Shown here: in pieces, positions 36,994-47,030 of the stretch
How the letters are laid out: every line of letters begins with the position of its first letter
Numbering within the stretch: the stretch's first letter is position 1
Assembly (NCBI RefSeq): GCF_022919215.1
Contig: NZ_CP095046.1
Location: 2,222,501 to 2,286,500, forward strand
DNA length: 64,000 bases
Direction: 5' to 3'
Source: Hymenobacter cellulosilyticus
GTDB lineage: Bacteria; Bacteroidota; Bacteroidia; Cytophagales; Hymenobacteraceae
Notes under the pieces: generated by a model
Seen by the model: the letters and a program-made list of their open reading frames with translations, nothing else
Told to the model about the DNA's origin: nothing
Database searches by the model: none
Made by a program: the position numbers and the translations under genes

Positions 36994-38240
36994 ATGTCTC
37001 TTCGGAGAGTTGTTGTGACCGGCCTTGGTGCCATTACCCCGCTGGGCAAGAACGTCGCCGAATTCTGGGACGGGTTGTCGCGCGGCGTAAGCGGTGCGGC
37101 CGCCATCACCCGCTTCGACGCCAGCAAGTTCAAAACGCGCTTTGCCTGCGAGGTAAAAAACTACAATCCTGACGACTACTTCCCCACCAAGGAAGGTCGG
37201 AAGATGGACCTGTTCACGCAGTTTGCCGTCATTGCCAGCGACGAGGCCATTAAAGACGCCAATCTTGAGGGCGTCAACAAGGACCGGGTCGGCGTTATCT
37301 GGGGCTCGGGCATTGGGGGCCTGAAAACCTTCCAGGAGGAGTGCTTCAACTTCGCCAAAGGAGATGGTACGCCACGCTACAACCCTTTCTTTATCCCGAA
37401 GATGATTGCCGACAGCTCGTCGGGAAACATCTCGATTAAGAATGGTTTTCGCGGCCCTAACTTCGTCACGACCTCGGCCTGCGCCTCATCGTCCGACGCC
37501 ATCGTGGCCGCCTACAACTACATCCGCCTGGGTATGGCCGACGTGGCCGTAACCGGCGGCTCGGAAGCGGCCATTACGGAGGCCGGCGTAGGGGGCTTCA
37601 ATTCCCTAAAGGCCATGAGTGAGCGCAACGACGATGCGCAATCAGCCTCCCGCCCTTACGACAAAGACCGGGACGGTTTCGTCCTGGGTGAGGGTAGCGG
37701 CGCTTTGGTCATCGAGGAGTATGAGCACGCTAAGGCCCGCGGCGCCAAGATCTACGCCGAAATTATCGGCGGCGGCTTGTCGTCGGATGCCTACCACATC
37801 ACTGCTCCCGACCCTACGGGTGAGGGCGTGGTGCTGGTCATGCAGAACGCTTTGCGGGATGCTGGTATCGGTCCGGAAGACGTTGATTACATCAACACCC
37901 ACGGCACGAGCACGCCGCTGGGCGACGGTGCCGAAATCAAGGCTATCCAGAAAGTGTTTGGAGAGCACGCCTATAATCTGAACATCAGCTCTACCAAGAG
38001 CATGACCGGTCACCTGCTGGGTGGGGCGGGAGGTATTGAGGCGCTGGCCAGCATTCTGGCTATCCAGCACGGCATTGTACCGCCCACCATCAACCACTTT
38101 ACCGACGACCCCGAGCTGGACGCGCGCTTGAACTTCACGTTCAACGAGGCCCAGCAGCGGGAAGTGACGGTGGCCATGAGCAACACCTTCGGGTTTGGGG
38201 CCACAACACGTCGGTCATTTTCCGCAAGTTCCGCGACTAA
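36994..38240 (+). CDS. fabF: Beta-ketoacyl-ACP synthase II, one frameshift at the 3' end
   Basis: Condensing enzyme of fatty acid elongation. The active-site Cys is in VTTSACASSSDAI, the first catalytic His in NTHGTSTPLGD, and the Lys in SSTKSMTGHLLGGAGG. The frame is correct up to NTFGFG; then GGGG at 38197-38200 lacks one G. Adding it gives FGFGGHNTSVIFRKFRD and a TAA at 38238-38240 that overlaps the rnc ATG. The repaired length is 415 residues. As assembled the frame would run on to 38349 with an unrelated tail. Confidence 0.95.
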
Positions 38241-38989
38241 TGCTTCGACCGGGTCAGCCACTACCGCTCTTCGGATTTTTCCGGCGGCTGCTAGGGCAGG
38301 ACCGGGCTTTTCGCCAAGCCATTGCTACGGTAATCGGCCGCACGCCTGACAACGTGCGGCTTTACCATTTAGCCTTCACCCATTCCTCGGTGGTGCGGCA
38401 GCAGGGCGACACAGCCCGGCACCAAAGCAACGAGCGGCTGGAGTTTCTGGGCGACGCCGTGCTCGGGGCCGTGGTAGCCGAGTACCTGTTTCGTAAGTTT
38501 CCCTACGAGCAGGAAGGCTTCCTAACCGAGCTTCGGTCGCGCATCGTAAACCGGGAAAGCCTGAACGGGCTGGCCCTGAAAATCGGGCTGGATAAGCTCG
38601 TGCAGCTCGACCCAGCTCAGGGCCGCGCCGCCCGCTCCCGCTCCGTGAATGGCAACGCGCTGGAAGCCTTGGTAGGAGCTATTTACCTCGACCAAGGCTA
38701 TAAAGCGGCCCGCAAGTTTGTGCTGACCCGCCTGATTAAGCCCTTTATTGATGTCAAGTCGTTGATTGAAACGACGGCCAACTTCAAGAGTAAGCTGATT
38801 GAGTGGGCCCAGCGGCAGGGCAAAACCATTCGCTACGACCTGACCGGCCAGCCCCGGGCGGGCGGGGTAATGGAGTTTTCGGCCACCGTACTGCTGGACG
38901 ATGAGCCCGTGGCTACGGGTATGGGCTTGTCGAAGAAACAGGCGGAGCAGCTGGCTGCCGAACGGGCTTTGGCGGCGCTGGGCATCTAA
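38240..38989 (+). CDS. rnc: Ribonuclease III
   Basis: Double-stranded RNA endonuclease for rRNA and mRNA processing. The 249-residue product has the catalytic signature ERLEFLGDAVLGAV, the second metal site EALVGAIYLDQGY and a C-terminal dsRNA-binding domain (about 175-245: NFKSKLIEWAQRQ ... GLSKKQAEQLAAERAL). The ATG at 38240 overlaps the fabF stop by one base (TAATG), so the two are coupled. Confidence 0.96.
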   Translation: MLRPGQPLPLFGFFRRLLGQDRAFRQAIATVIGRTPDNVRLYHLAFTHSSVVRQQGDTARHQSNERLEFLGDAVLGAVVAEYLFRKFPYEQEGFLTELRSRIVNRESLNGLALKIGLDKLVQLDPAQGRAARSRSVNGNALEALVGAIYLDQGYKAARKFVLTRLIKPFIDVKSLIETTANFKSKLIEWAQRQGKTIRYDLTGQPRAGGVMEFSATVLLDDEPVATGMGLSKKQAEQLAAERALAALGI

Positions 38990-39042
38990 CAGCTTGCTTT
39001 TGCTAATATCCGGCCGCTACGGGCACGATGCAACCTTTTGCC

Positions 39043-39077
39043 AAAAGCCCTGACGTTACGCCAACGTCGGGGCTTTT
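39043..39077 (+). terminator. Terminator of acpP-fabF-rnc
   Basis: AAAAGCCC...GGGCTTTT with an inner stem TGACGTT/AACGTCG and a 5-base loop. The rest of the 290-base gap to nadE shows no gene or clear promoter. Confidence 0.8.
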
Positions 39078-39281
39078 GCGTTAGAAGGTTCGAGGTAGAA
39101 ACTTGAGCCTAGGCCTAACAATGACTTGGTTACGCAGGTGCTGACTGCGCCGTGGCAAACGTGAAGCGGCTGCTGTTGCCTCCTCAGCTCCGCCAACCCT
39201 GGCGGTATCTGGCCTTTTTACGCATCAAACACAACCTGCTGCGGTGAAAAGCAGTTGTTTTGTGGAAACACTCCCAAACTT

Positions 39282-41215
39282 ATGAGACTAGCCGGCGCCG
39301 CCCTCAACCAGATACCTTTTGACTGGCAGCATAATCTGCGCACGATTAAAGAAGCCATTGAGCAGGCCAAGGCCGCCGGGGTTGAGATGCTATGCTTGCC
39401 GGAACTGTGCCTGACCGGCTACGGCTGCGAAGACTTGTTTCTGAGCGACTGGCTTTCGGCCGAAGCGCTGGAGTACCTGCAGCAGGTGCGGCCCTGGACG
39501 GAAGGCATTCTGGTGTGCGTGGGCCTGCCCGTGCGACTGGACGGGCGTACCTACAACACGGCCGCCGTGTTGCGCGACGGAGAAATCCTGGGGTTTGCAG
39601 CCAAGCAGTTTCTAGCCAATGACGGCGTGCATTACGAGCCGCGCTTCTTCAATTCCTGGCGCGCCGGCGAAACCGGTACCGTAAGTTGGGAAGAGCAGCA
39701 GTGGCCCATCGGCGACATTGTGTTTGAGCACAAAGGCGTGCGGTTTGGCTTCGAAATCTGTGAGGATGCCTGGCGGCCCGACAACGAGCGGCCCGCCTGC
39801 CGCTTGAAGGGGCGCGTAGACCTGATAATGAACCCGTCGGCCAGCCACTTTGCCATGAGCAAAACCGACGTGCGCTACAACCTGGTGCTGAATGCCTCGC
39901 GCAACTTCGACTGCACCTACCTCTATGCCAACCTGCTCGGTAATGAGGCCGGCCGCATGATTTACGATGGCGAAATTCTGGTGGCCCGCAACGGCCACCT
40001 GCTGATGCGTAACCAGCTGCTGAGCTTCAAGGAGGTCGACATGGAGTATGTGGACGTGGATTTTGCCACGCCGCTGGCCCCAGCCGCTACTCTGACCCCG
40101 TTGCCCGAGCCCGACGAGTACCGGGAGCTGAACCAGGCGTTGAGCCTGGCCTTGTTTGACTATATGCGCAAGGCCCGCACACGCGGTTTCGTGCTCAGCC
40201 TTAGCGGCGGGGCCGACTCCTGCATGTGTGCCGTGGGCGTGGCCGAAATGGTGCGCCTGGGTACCCAGGAAATCGGGATGGCCGAGTTTATGCGCCGCTC
40301 CGGCTGCTTTACCGCCGACGATATTGCCCGCATAGCCGGGCCGGCCGAGCCCCAGTCCGACCAGAACGCCCCGGGCCCGAAAGACGCCTCGCACACCCAA
40401 CCCAACGCCGAGCAGCAGCGGCAGCAGCAGGAAATTACCGGACACCTGCTCACCTGCGCCTACCAGGGCACCGTCAACTCCTCAGACGACACATTTAACT
40501 CGGCTAAAGAGCTGGCCGATTCCATCGGGGCCGTGTTCTATAACTGGGGCATTGATGAGGAAGTAACCGGCTACGTAGGCAAGATTGAGCATGCCCTGGG
40601 CCGGGAGCTGACCTGGAAAACCGACGATTTGGCGTTGCAGAACATTCAGGCCCGGGTGCGGGCCCCCGCCATCTGGCTCTTGGCCAACGTGCAGAACGCC
40701 CTGCTCATTACCACCTCCAACCGCTCGGAGGCCTCGGTGGGCTACTGCACCATGGACGGCGACACGGCCGGCAGCATCTCGCCCATTGCCGGCGTCGACA
40801 AGGATTTCGTGAAAAAGTGGCTGCGCTGGGCCGAAACCGAGCTGAACTACCCCGGTCTGCGCCACGTGAATGCCCTGCAGCCCACGGCCGAGTTGCGGCC
40901 CAGGAAGACAAGCAAACCGACGAGCGCGACTTGATGCCCTACATTCTGCTCAACCGCATTGAGCGGCTGGCCTTCTACAACCGGCTGAGCCCGCAGCAGG
41001 TGTACGTCACGCTGCTGCAGGAGGAAAAAGACACCGACCCCGAGCAGCTCAAAACCTACGTGAAGCGCTTCTATTCGCTTTGGTCGCGCAACCAGTGGAA
41101 GCGGGAGCGGTTTGCCCCGGCTTTCCACCTCGACGACTACAATGTGGACCCTCGCTCGTGGCTGCGCTTCCCGATTTTGAGCGGCGGCTTCACTCAGGAG
41201 CTCAACAGCCTCTAG
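39282..41215 (+). CDS. nadE: Glutamine-dependent NAD+ synthetase, one frameshift
   Basis: Last step of NAD synthesis. An N-terminal nitrilase-type glutaminase has Glu in CLPELCLTGYGCEDLF and Cys in FEICEDAW. The C-terminal synthetase has the PP-loop LSLSGGADSCMC and the NVQNALLITTSNRSEASVGY block. The first frame ends at 40934; one extra C in CCC at 40899-40901 gives ELRPQEDKQTDERDLMPY and continues to 41215. The repaired length is 644 residues. The ATG at 39282 gives the usual MRLAGAALNQIPFDW start. Confidence 0.94.
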
Positions 41216-41285
41216 CCGTTTCGGGCCGGGTGTGTGGCATTCTGGCAGCATTGCGTACTTTCGGGCCCAATATTTCCTTTCGTTT

Positions 41286-42293
41286 ATGAGCCTGCTTGCC
41301 TATATCACCTGGGACGTGTCGCCCATCATTGCCGAAATCGGCCCGCTGACGCTGCGCTGGTACGGCCTGCTGTTCATGTCGGGCTTCGTGGTGGGCACTT
41401 TCGTGCTGTCCCACATCTACAAGTCGGAGCGGGTATCGCCGCGCTGGGTAGATGTTATTACGCTCTACATGCTGGCTGGCACCATCATCGGGGCGCGGCT
41501 GGGGCACTGCTTGTTTTACGACCCCAAGCACTACCTGGCCAACCCCATCGAGATTCTCAAGATCTGGGAAGGCGGCCTGGCCAGTCACGGCGCTACCATC
41601 GGCATTCTGCTGGCTTGCTGGTTTTTTGCCCGCAACAATAAGTTCGACTACCTCTGGGTGCTTGACCGGATTGTGATTGTGGTAGCCATCGGCGGGGCGC
41701 TGATTCGGATGGGTAATTTGATGAACTCCGAAATTGTGGGGCAGCCCACGGATAAGCCCTGGGCTTTCGTCTTCCCGCGCGACACTGAGCACCTGGAGCC
41801 GGCTCGTCCGGGCCAGACGTTGCCTGCCGGCGCCCTGTACGTGGAGCGCAAGGTGCAGGCCGACGGCAAAGTGGGCATCCAGACGTTTGGTGCTGACCAC
41901 ACACCTACTTCGGCCACCGAAGTGGCAGTGCCCCGTCACCCCACGCAGCTTTACGAATCGGTATTTTGCATAGTACTGCTCCTGTTGCTTTACGCGCTGT
42001 GGAACCGTACCAAGGAGCGTACCCCGCGCGGCCTGCTGTTCGGGCTGTTTGTCGTCATCTTGTTTACGCAGCGCTTCCTGGGCGAATTCCTCAAGGAAGA
42101 TCAAGGCGGCTGGGACCGGACGATGATGGACGTTACGCATCTGAACCTGGGGCAGCTGCTGAGCATTCCGCTGATTCTGGTGGGCATCTGGGTGCTGTGG
42201 CGGGCCGGCAAAGACCCGCGCAACCCCTACGGCTACGCCCCGCGCGACTTAGGACAGGAGGAAGAAACCAAGCCCGTAGCCCGGGTCCGGTAA
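41286..42293 (+). CDS. lgt: Prolipoprotein diacylglyceryl transferase
   Basis: Adds diacylglycerol to lipobox cysteines in the inner membrane. The 335-residue product has seven transmembrane helices, with GGLASHGATIGILLA, the signature ALIRMGNLMNSEIVGQPTD and the catalytic-region HPTQLYESVFC. The ATG at 41286 is chosen over an upstream in-frame codon at 41232 because it gives the family N terminus. A long insert (about 165-215) between the signature and HPTQLYE is typical of Bacteroidota Lgt. The many lipoproteins in this window depend on this enzyme. Confidence 0.95.
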   Translation: MSLLAYITWDVSPIIAEIGPLTLRWYGLLFMSGFVVGTFVLSHIYKSERVSPRWVDVITLYMLAGTIIGARLGHCLFYDPKHYLANPIEILKIWEGGLASHGATIGILLACWFFARNNKFDYLWVLDRIVIVVAIGGALIRMGNLMNSEIVGQPTDKPWAFVFPRDTEHLEPARPGQTLPAGALYVERKVQADGKVGIQTFGADHTPTSATEVAVPRHPTQLYESVFCIVLLLLLYALWNRTKERTPRGLLFGLFVVILFTQRFLGEFLKEDQGGWDRTMMDVTHLNLGQLLSIPLILVGIWVLWRAGKDPRNPYGYAPRDLGQEEETKPVARVR

Positions 42294-42302
42294 TACCCCA
42301 AC

Positions 42303-42348
42303 AAAGCACAAAAGGCCGATTCACTGCTGAATCGGCCTTTTGTGCTTT
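42303..42348. terminator. Bidirectional terminator after lgt
   Basis: AAAGCACAAAAGGCCGATTC and its exact complement flank a 6-base loop: a 20-bp perfect stem between convergent genes. Confidence 0.88.
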
Positions 42349-42361
42349 GTAACGTGACGGG

Positions 42362-43261
42362 CTAGAGCGAATACTCGTAGATGTTGCCTTCCTCGGTGCT
42401 GATGAAAAGCTTATTGTTGTCGTCTTTGTGGAAGACAATGCCCTCCGTTTGGCCGGCACCTTTCAGCGAAATCCGGCGGGGAGTGGCTTTCAGGGCAGCT
42501 TCGAAGCTGTTGCCTTCCAGCATAAACAGCTCTTCGCGGGCCAGTAGCGCAATGCGGTGCCCATCCGAACTCACGTCGGCGCCGGTTACTTCGCCGGCAA
42601 TGGCAATCTTAGTCAGCAGGCGGGCCTTCTGGTTGCCGGGCTGGTCGGAGAGGGTATAGACCTTGCTGGTCTGGCCGGCGCCCCGGTCTTTGGTAAAGAG
42701 GTACACTTTGCCGCCGTACCAGAGCGAGGCCTCACAGTCGAAGTTGCGCTGCTTTTTGCTGGGAGGAAAGGCCGTCTGGTCGGCGTAGCTGAAGTTGGAA
42801 CGGCTCAGGTCCTGGGAGTTCGACGTAGGATTGATACGGTACACCACCAGGTCGCGGCGGGTGTTGTTGTTGTTGCCCGCGTCGACCACGAAGATGTTGC
42901 CTTTGTTGTCCTGAGCCAGGCTTTCCCAGTCGATGTTGGAAAACGGCAGGGTAGATTTACCCAGCAGGCGGCCCGTCATGTCAATCTTGTAAAGCACCGG
43001 CTCGTTGCCCGCGTCGGCGTGGGTGTAAAACGTGCCGGCAGTTTCGGCCCGGGCCAGGCCCGAGCTTTCGGGCACGCCGCCGTTGAGGGCGCCTACTTTG
43101 CGCAGGCCCGGAATGCTGCTTTCGATGAGGTTATTTTCCAGGCTTTCCGATTTGTCCTTTTTCTTGCCGCCCTTGCCCTTGTTTTCGTCGCTCTGGGCCT
43201 CGGAGCAGCTAGTGGAAAACAGAACAGTAGAGAGGGAAGCCGTCAGCAGAAATAAGCGCAT
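42362..43261 (-). CDS. Lipoprotein with beta-propeller-like (SdiA-regulated/phytase-like) domain
   Basis: The 299-residue product has a signal ending FSTSCSEAQ (lipobox Cys19), a Lys/Asp-rich linker (GKGGKKKDKSES) and a repeat-containing beta domain. Features such as DIDWESLAQD-like NIDWESLAQDNKGNIFVVDAGNN and GQTEGIVFHKDDNNKLFISTEEG recall the SdiA-regulated / esterase-like phytase propellers. No activity can be assigned. The ATG at 43261 is used because the upstream extension lacks signal character. Confidence 0.7.
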   Translation of the reverse strand: MRLFLLTASLSTVLFSTSCSEAQSDENKGKGGKKKDKSESLENNLIESSIPGLRKVGALNGGVPESSGLARAETAGTFYTHADAGNEPVLYKIDMTGRLLGKSTLPFSNIDWESLAQDNKGNIFVVDAGNNNNTRRDLVVYRINPTSNSQDLSRSNFSYADQTAFPPSKKQRNFDCEASLWYGGKVYLFTKDRGAGQTSKVYTLSDQPGNQKARLLTKIAIAGEVTGADVSSDGHRIALLAREELFMLEGNSFEAALKATPRRISLKGAGQTEGIVFHKDDNNKLFISTEEGNIYEYSL

Positions 43262-43345
43262 GCGTGAAAGGAGTATAGCTGAAAAAAAGCCTTTGCCCGC
43301 GGGCAAAGGCGTGAAAACGAGGTATCGTATACGCAGCCGGTGGGC

Positions 43346-43567
43346 TTAGGGTACGGGGTCGAAGCCGTGGCCGCCCCAGGGGTGGCAGCGGCTGATGCGG
43401 CGCAATGCCAGCTTGCCGCCCCGCCAGGGCCCGTACTTCTGCACGGCCTGGGCCGCGTAGGCTGAGCAGGTGGGCTGGTAGCGGCAGCTGGGCGGCGTCA
43501 GGGGCGAAATCAGGTTGCGGTATACCCAGATCAGGCCCAGCAGCAGCTGGCGGAAAAGGTAGGACAT
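43346..43567 (-). CDS. yidD: Membrane protein insertion efficiency factor YidD
   Basis: The 73-residue peripheral membrane protein aids YidC-dependent insertion. It has the full signature: amphipathic N terminus ([16 protein letters not shown]), [18 protein letters not shown] with the conserved cysteines, and [18 protein letters not shown]. The ATG at 43567 gives the normal length. No rnpA or yidC is adjacent. Confidence 0.95.
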   Translation of the reverse strand: MSYLFRQLLLGLIWVYRNLISPLTPPSCRYQPTCSAYAAQAVQKYGPWRGGKLALRRISRCHPWGGHGFDPVP

Positions 43568-43637
43568 GCGCGAAGATACAGGAAGCTGGTAAAGCGGCCG
43601 GCAGGGCGCTGGTGGCACGAACCGAACCATGTTTTCG

Positions 43638-43645
43638 TAAGTTTG
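43638..43645 (+). promoter_or_regulatory. -7 box for the S46 peptidase gene
   Basis: TAAGTTTG matches TAnnTTTG and lies 61 bases before the ATG at 43707. No TTTG is seen at the standard upstream distance. Confidence 0.45.
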
Positions 43646-43706
43646 ACTTAGTAAACAGCCCGGGCCGCGGTTCGGGTTTCCTTTCACTTTCTCCCTCTTT
43701 CCACCC

Positions 43707-46027
43707 ATGGTACAAAAACTCTGGGCAAAGGTCCTGCTGCTGGCATTATTGCTGCCCGCCGTAGCCCGCGCCGACGAAGGTATGTGGCTGCCGCTCTACG
43801 TGAAGCGGCTCAACTACGCCGACATGCAGAAAAAAGGCCTTAAGCTGACGGCCGAAGAAATCTACGACATCAACAACGCCAGCCTCAAGGATGCCATTGT
43901 GCAACTCGGCGGCTTCTGCACCGGCGAGTTTGTGAGCAGCCAGGGGTTGATGCTGACCAACCACCACTGCGGCTACGACGCTATTCAGACCCACAGCACG
44001 CCGGAAAACAACATTCTGGAGAAAGGCTTTTTCGCCACGACCAAGAGCGAGGAGAAAACCAACCCTGGCCTGTTTGTGGATATTCTGGTGCGCATGGAAG
44101 ACGTGACGGGCAAGGTGCTGGAAGGCATTACGCCCCAGACCTCGGAAGTAGAGCGCGCCGTGCTGATTCAGAAGCGCCAGAAGGAAATGGCCGATGCCGC
44201 CAAGGAAAACGGGCAGTACGTGGCCTACGTGCGCGACTTTTTTGCCGGCAACGAATACTACCTCTTCGTGTACCAGCGCTTCGGCGATGTACGCCTGGTA
44301 GGCGCCCCGCCGGAAGCCATTGGTAAATTCGGCGGTGATACCGACAACTGGGAGTGGCCCCGCCACACCGGCGACTTCTCGATGTTCCGCGTGTACGCCG
44401 ATAAGAACAACAAGCCCACCGCCGGCCCCAGGCCGACAACGTGCCCTACGTACCCAAGAAGCACCTGAGTGTAAGCCTGCAGGGAATAAATGAAGGTGAC
44501 TTTGCCATGGTATTCGGCTTTCCCGGCCGCACCCAGCGCTTTTTGCCTGCTGCCGGTCTGCAAATGACGCTCGACCAAAGCAACCCGGCCCGCATCAAGC
44601 TGCGCGACACGCGGCTGAAGCTCTGGAAAGAAGATTCGGACGCTAATCCGGCTATTCGCCTGAAGTACGCTTCCAAATACGCCAGCATTGCCAACTACTG
44701 GAAGTATTTCATCGGGCAGAACGAGGGCATGAAGCGCCTCAAAACTGTGGACCAAAAGAAAGCGGAGGAGGCTTCCCTCATGCAGTGGATTGCGGCTGAC
44801 GCCTCGCGCGGGCAGAACTACGGCTCGGCCCTGAACGACATCAACCAGGCTTACGCTGGCTTGCGCGACTATAACCTGAGCTCGGTGTACATGAACGAAG
44901 CGGCCTACGGCACCGAAATCGTGGCCTTTGCGGCTCGGCTGGCTCCTCTCTACAGCACCCTTAAAGACCCCAAAGCCGACAAAGCCGCCGTGCAGAAAGC
45001 TACGGCCGATTTGAAGGACGCCGTAGCCGAGCATTTCAAGGACTACAACGCCCCAACCGACAAGAAGGTCTTTGTGGCCCTGATGCAGCTCTACGCCACC
45101 GATGTGCCCAAAAACCAGCTGCCCGACGTGTTCCAGACCGTGCAGAAGCAGTATGGCGGCTCCATGCAGAAGTACGCCGACTACGTGTTTGCCAACTCCT
45201 TCCTGACTTCGAAAGCCAAGACCGATGCTTTCCTGGCCGCGCCCACGCTGGCCAAGCTGGAAGCCGACCCTGGCTTCAAGACCTGGAACTCGGTGTACAC
45301 GAATTACACTCAGAACATTCTGCCCAAAATGCAGGCCAATCAGGCCACCCTGGCCCGGGCCAACCGCGCCTACGTAGCTGCGCTGCGGGCCAAGAATACC
45401 GACAAGGTGTACTCGCCCGATGCCAACTCGACCCTGCGCCTGAGCTACGGCACCGTGCGCGACTATTCGCCCCGCGACGCGGTGGACTATAAGTTCTACA
45501 CCACCGCCCAGGGCATTCTGGACAAGGAAGACCCCACCAACCCCGAATTCGTGGTGCCGGCTAAGGAAAGCCAGCTGCTGCAAGCCAAGGACTACGGCCG
45601 TTTCGCCGATAAGGACGGCACCCTGCACGTGGCCTTCACCACTGACAATGACATCACCGGCGGCAACTCCGGCTCCCCGGTTATCAACGGCCGCGGGGAG
45701 CTGATCGGTATTGCCTTCGACGGCAACTGGGAAGCCATGACCGGCGACCTGGCCTACGACAAGGACCTGAAGCGCTGCATCAACGTGGACATTCGCTACG
45801 TGCTCTGGTGCGTAGAGAAGCTCGGCGGCGCCAAGGCGTTGGTGGATGAAATGACCATCGTCAACAACGGCCCGAACCCCGGCGTGGGCCCGCAGGGCAG
45901 CGGCTCGGCCATGCTCAATCAACTCGGCGACGTGGACAAGATGAAGGTCAAGACCGACGACGGACAGAAGACCAAGATCAAGAAGAAGAAAGGCAAGGAA
46001 AAAGAGGAAGCGGCGGCCGGCATGTAA
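43707..46027 (+). CDS. S46 family dipeptidyl-peptidase (DPP7/DPP11 type), one frameshift
   Basis: A periplasmic serine exopeptidase that removes N-terminal dipeptides. A signal peptide (residues 1-22) is followed by the catalytic triad regions: His in [12 protein letters not shown], Asp in [17 protein letters not shown] and Ser in [13 protein letters not shown]. The downstream FDGNWEAM, with Gly rather than Arg at the specificity position, points to DPP7-like (hydrophobic P1) preference; this is an inference. The frame breaks at CCCC 44426-44429; one extra C gives [17 protein letters not shown] and a 773-residue product. A Lys-rich tail ([14 protein letters not shown]) ends the protein. Confidence 0.92.
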
Positions 46028-46053
46028 GGCATAACCCCGTTTCTTTCAGCTTG

Positions 46054-46086
46054 AAAGGCCCCGGTGCACGTAGCGTCGGGGCCTTT
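46054..46086 (+). terminator. Terminator of the S46 peptidase gene
   Basis: AAAGGCCCC (46054-46062) with GGGGCCTTT (46078-46086), followed by a T tract. Confidence 0.8.
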
Positions 46087-46178
46087 TTGCGTGTCGTCCG
46101 AAAATAGCGGCGTTGGCATGCGTCATTTTACCTGAACATTGAGCTACTTAGGGAGCTAAAAACTATTTGCTGCAGCCT

Positions 46179-47030
46179 ATGCTAAAATTATACTCGCTAC
46201 TAAGTGCTTTCCTGCTTACTACTCTGGCTGCCGCCCAAGGCAACGGCCCCGGCGTGCGCGGGGCCCGTGCCGCCGCTTTGGGCAACGCCTCCCTGACGCT
46301 GACCGACGTGTGGTCTGTGGGCAATAACGTGGCAGGACTGGGACAGGTCACGAGTGCGGCCGTGGGCTTCTACGCCGAAAACCGCTACCTGAGCCGGGCC
46401 TTAAACACGGCCGTGCTGGCTGCCGCCTTGCCCATTGGTCCCACTACCGACGGCAAGGCTTCCCGCGGCGTAGTGGGCTTCGAAGCCCAGCGCTTCGGCG
46501 ACAAGCTCTACTCCGAGCAGCGCGTGGGCGCCGGCTACGGCTACCGTGGCAGTCTAATCAGCGTCGGTGCCCGTTTCGATGTGCTGCAAGTCAGTATTGA
46601 GGGGCTGGGCAGCAAGCGGGCCGTGGCCGTGTCCTTGGGCGGGCAGGCCGAAGTGCTGCCCAAAAAGCTGTATTTCGGGGCGTACCTCTACAACCTGAAC
46701 CAGGCTCGGCTGGCCGAATACCAGAACGAGCGGGTGCCCACAGTGCTCAAGGCCGGCCTCTCGTTTCGGCCCACCGACAAGGTGATGCTGAACGTCGAAA
46801 CCGAAAAGGATGTAGACCAAGCTGCTGATTTCAAGGCCGGCCTCGAGTATCAGGTTATTGAGGCGCTGGCCGTGCGCGGCGGGTTTTCTACGCTCAGCCG
46901 CCAGACTACTGGTGGGGTAGGGCTGCGGGCCGGGCAGTTCCGCTTCGACTATGCTGCGGCCTGGCACACGGCGCTGGGGCTGAGTCAGCATCTGGCCATT
47001 GGGGTGCAGCTAAACCGGGCCGCCAAATGA
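46179..47030 (+). CDS. PorV/PorQ-like outer-membrane beta-barrel protein
   Basis: The 283-residue product has a signal peptide (MLKLYSLLSAFLLTTLAAA) and the N-terminal motif GVRGARAAALGNASLTLTDVWSVGNNVAGL. This is characteristic of the PorV/PorQ/UPF0164 group of T9SS-associated barrels. Alternating hydrophobic strands fill the rest (e.g. KVMLNVETEKDV, FRFDYAAAWHTALGLSQHLAIGVQL). Its TGA overlaps the next gene's ATG (ATGA), so the two are translationally coupled. Confidence 0.8.
   Translation: MLKLYSLLSAFLLTTLAAAQGNGPGVRGARAAALGNASLTLTDVWSVGNNVAGLGQVTSAAVGFYAENRYLSRALNTAVLAAALPIGPTTDGKASRGVVGFEAQRFGDKLYSEQRVGAGYGYRGSLISVGARFDVLQVSIEGLGSKRAVAVSLGGQAEVLPKKLYFGAYLYNLNQARLAEYQNERVPTVLKAGLSFRPTDKVMLNVETEKDVDQAADFKAGLEYQVIEALAVRGGFSTLSRQTTGGVGLRAGQFRFDYAAAWHTALGLSQHLAIGVQLNRAAK

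Noticed and set aside
38241..38349. C-terminal extension of FabF into rnc
   Set aside because: It arises from one missing G; the repaired frame gives the conserved GGHNTSVIF ending and a stop overlapping the rnc start.
44258..45922. 554-codon open frame antisense to the S46 peptidase
   Set aside because: It mirrors the codon structure of the real gene, has no domain, start context or promoter, and covers the catalytic region of the peptidase.
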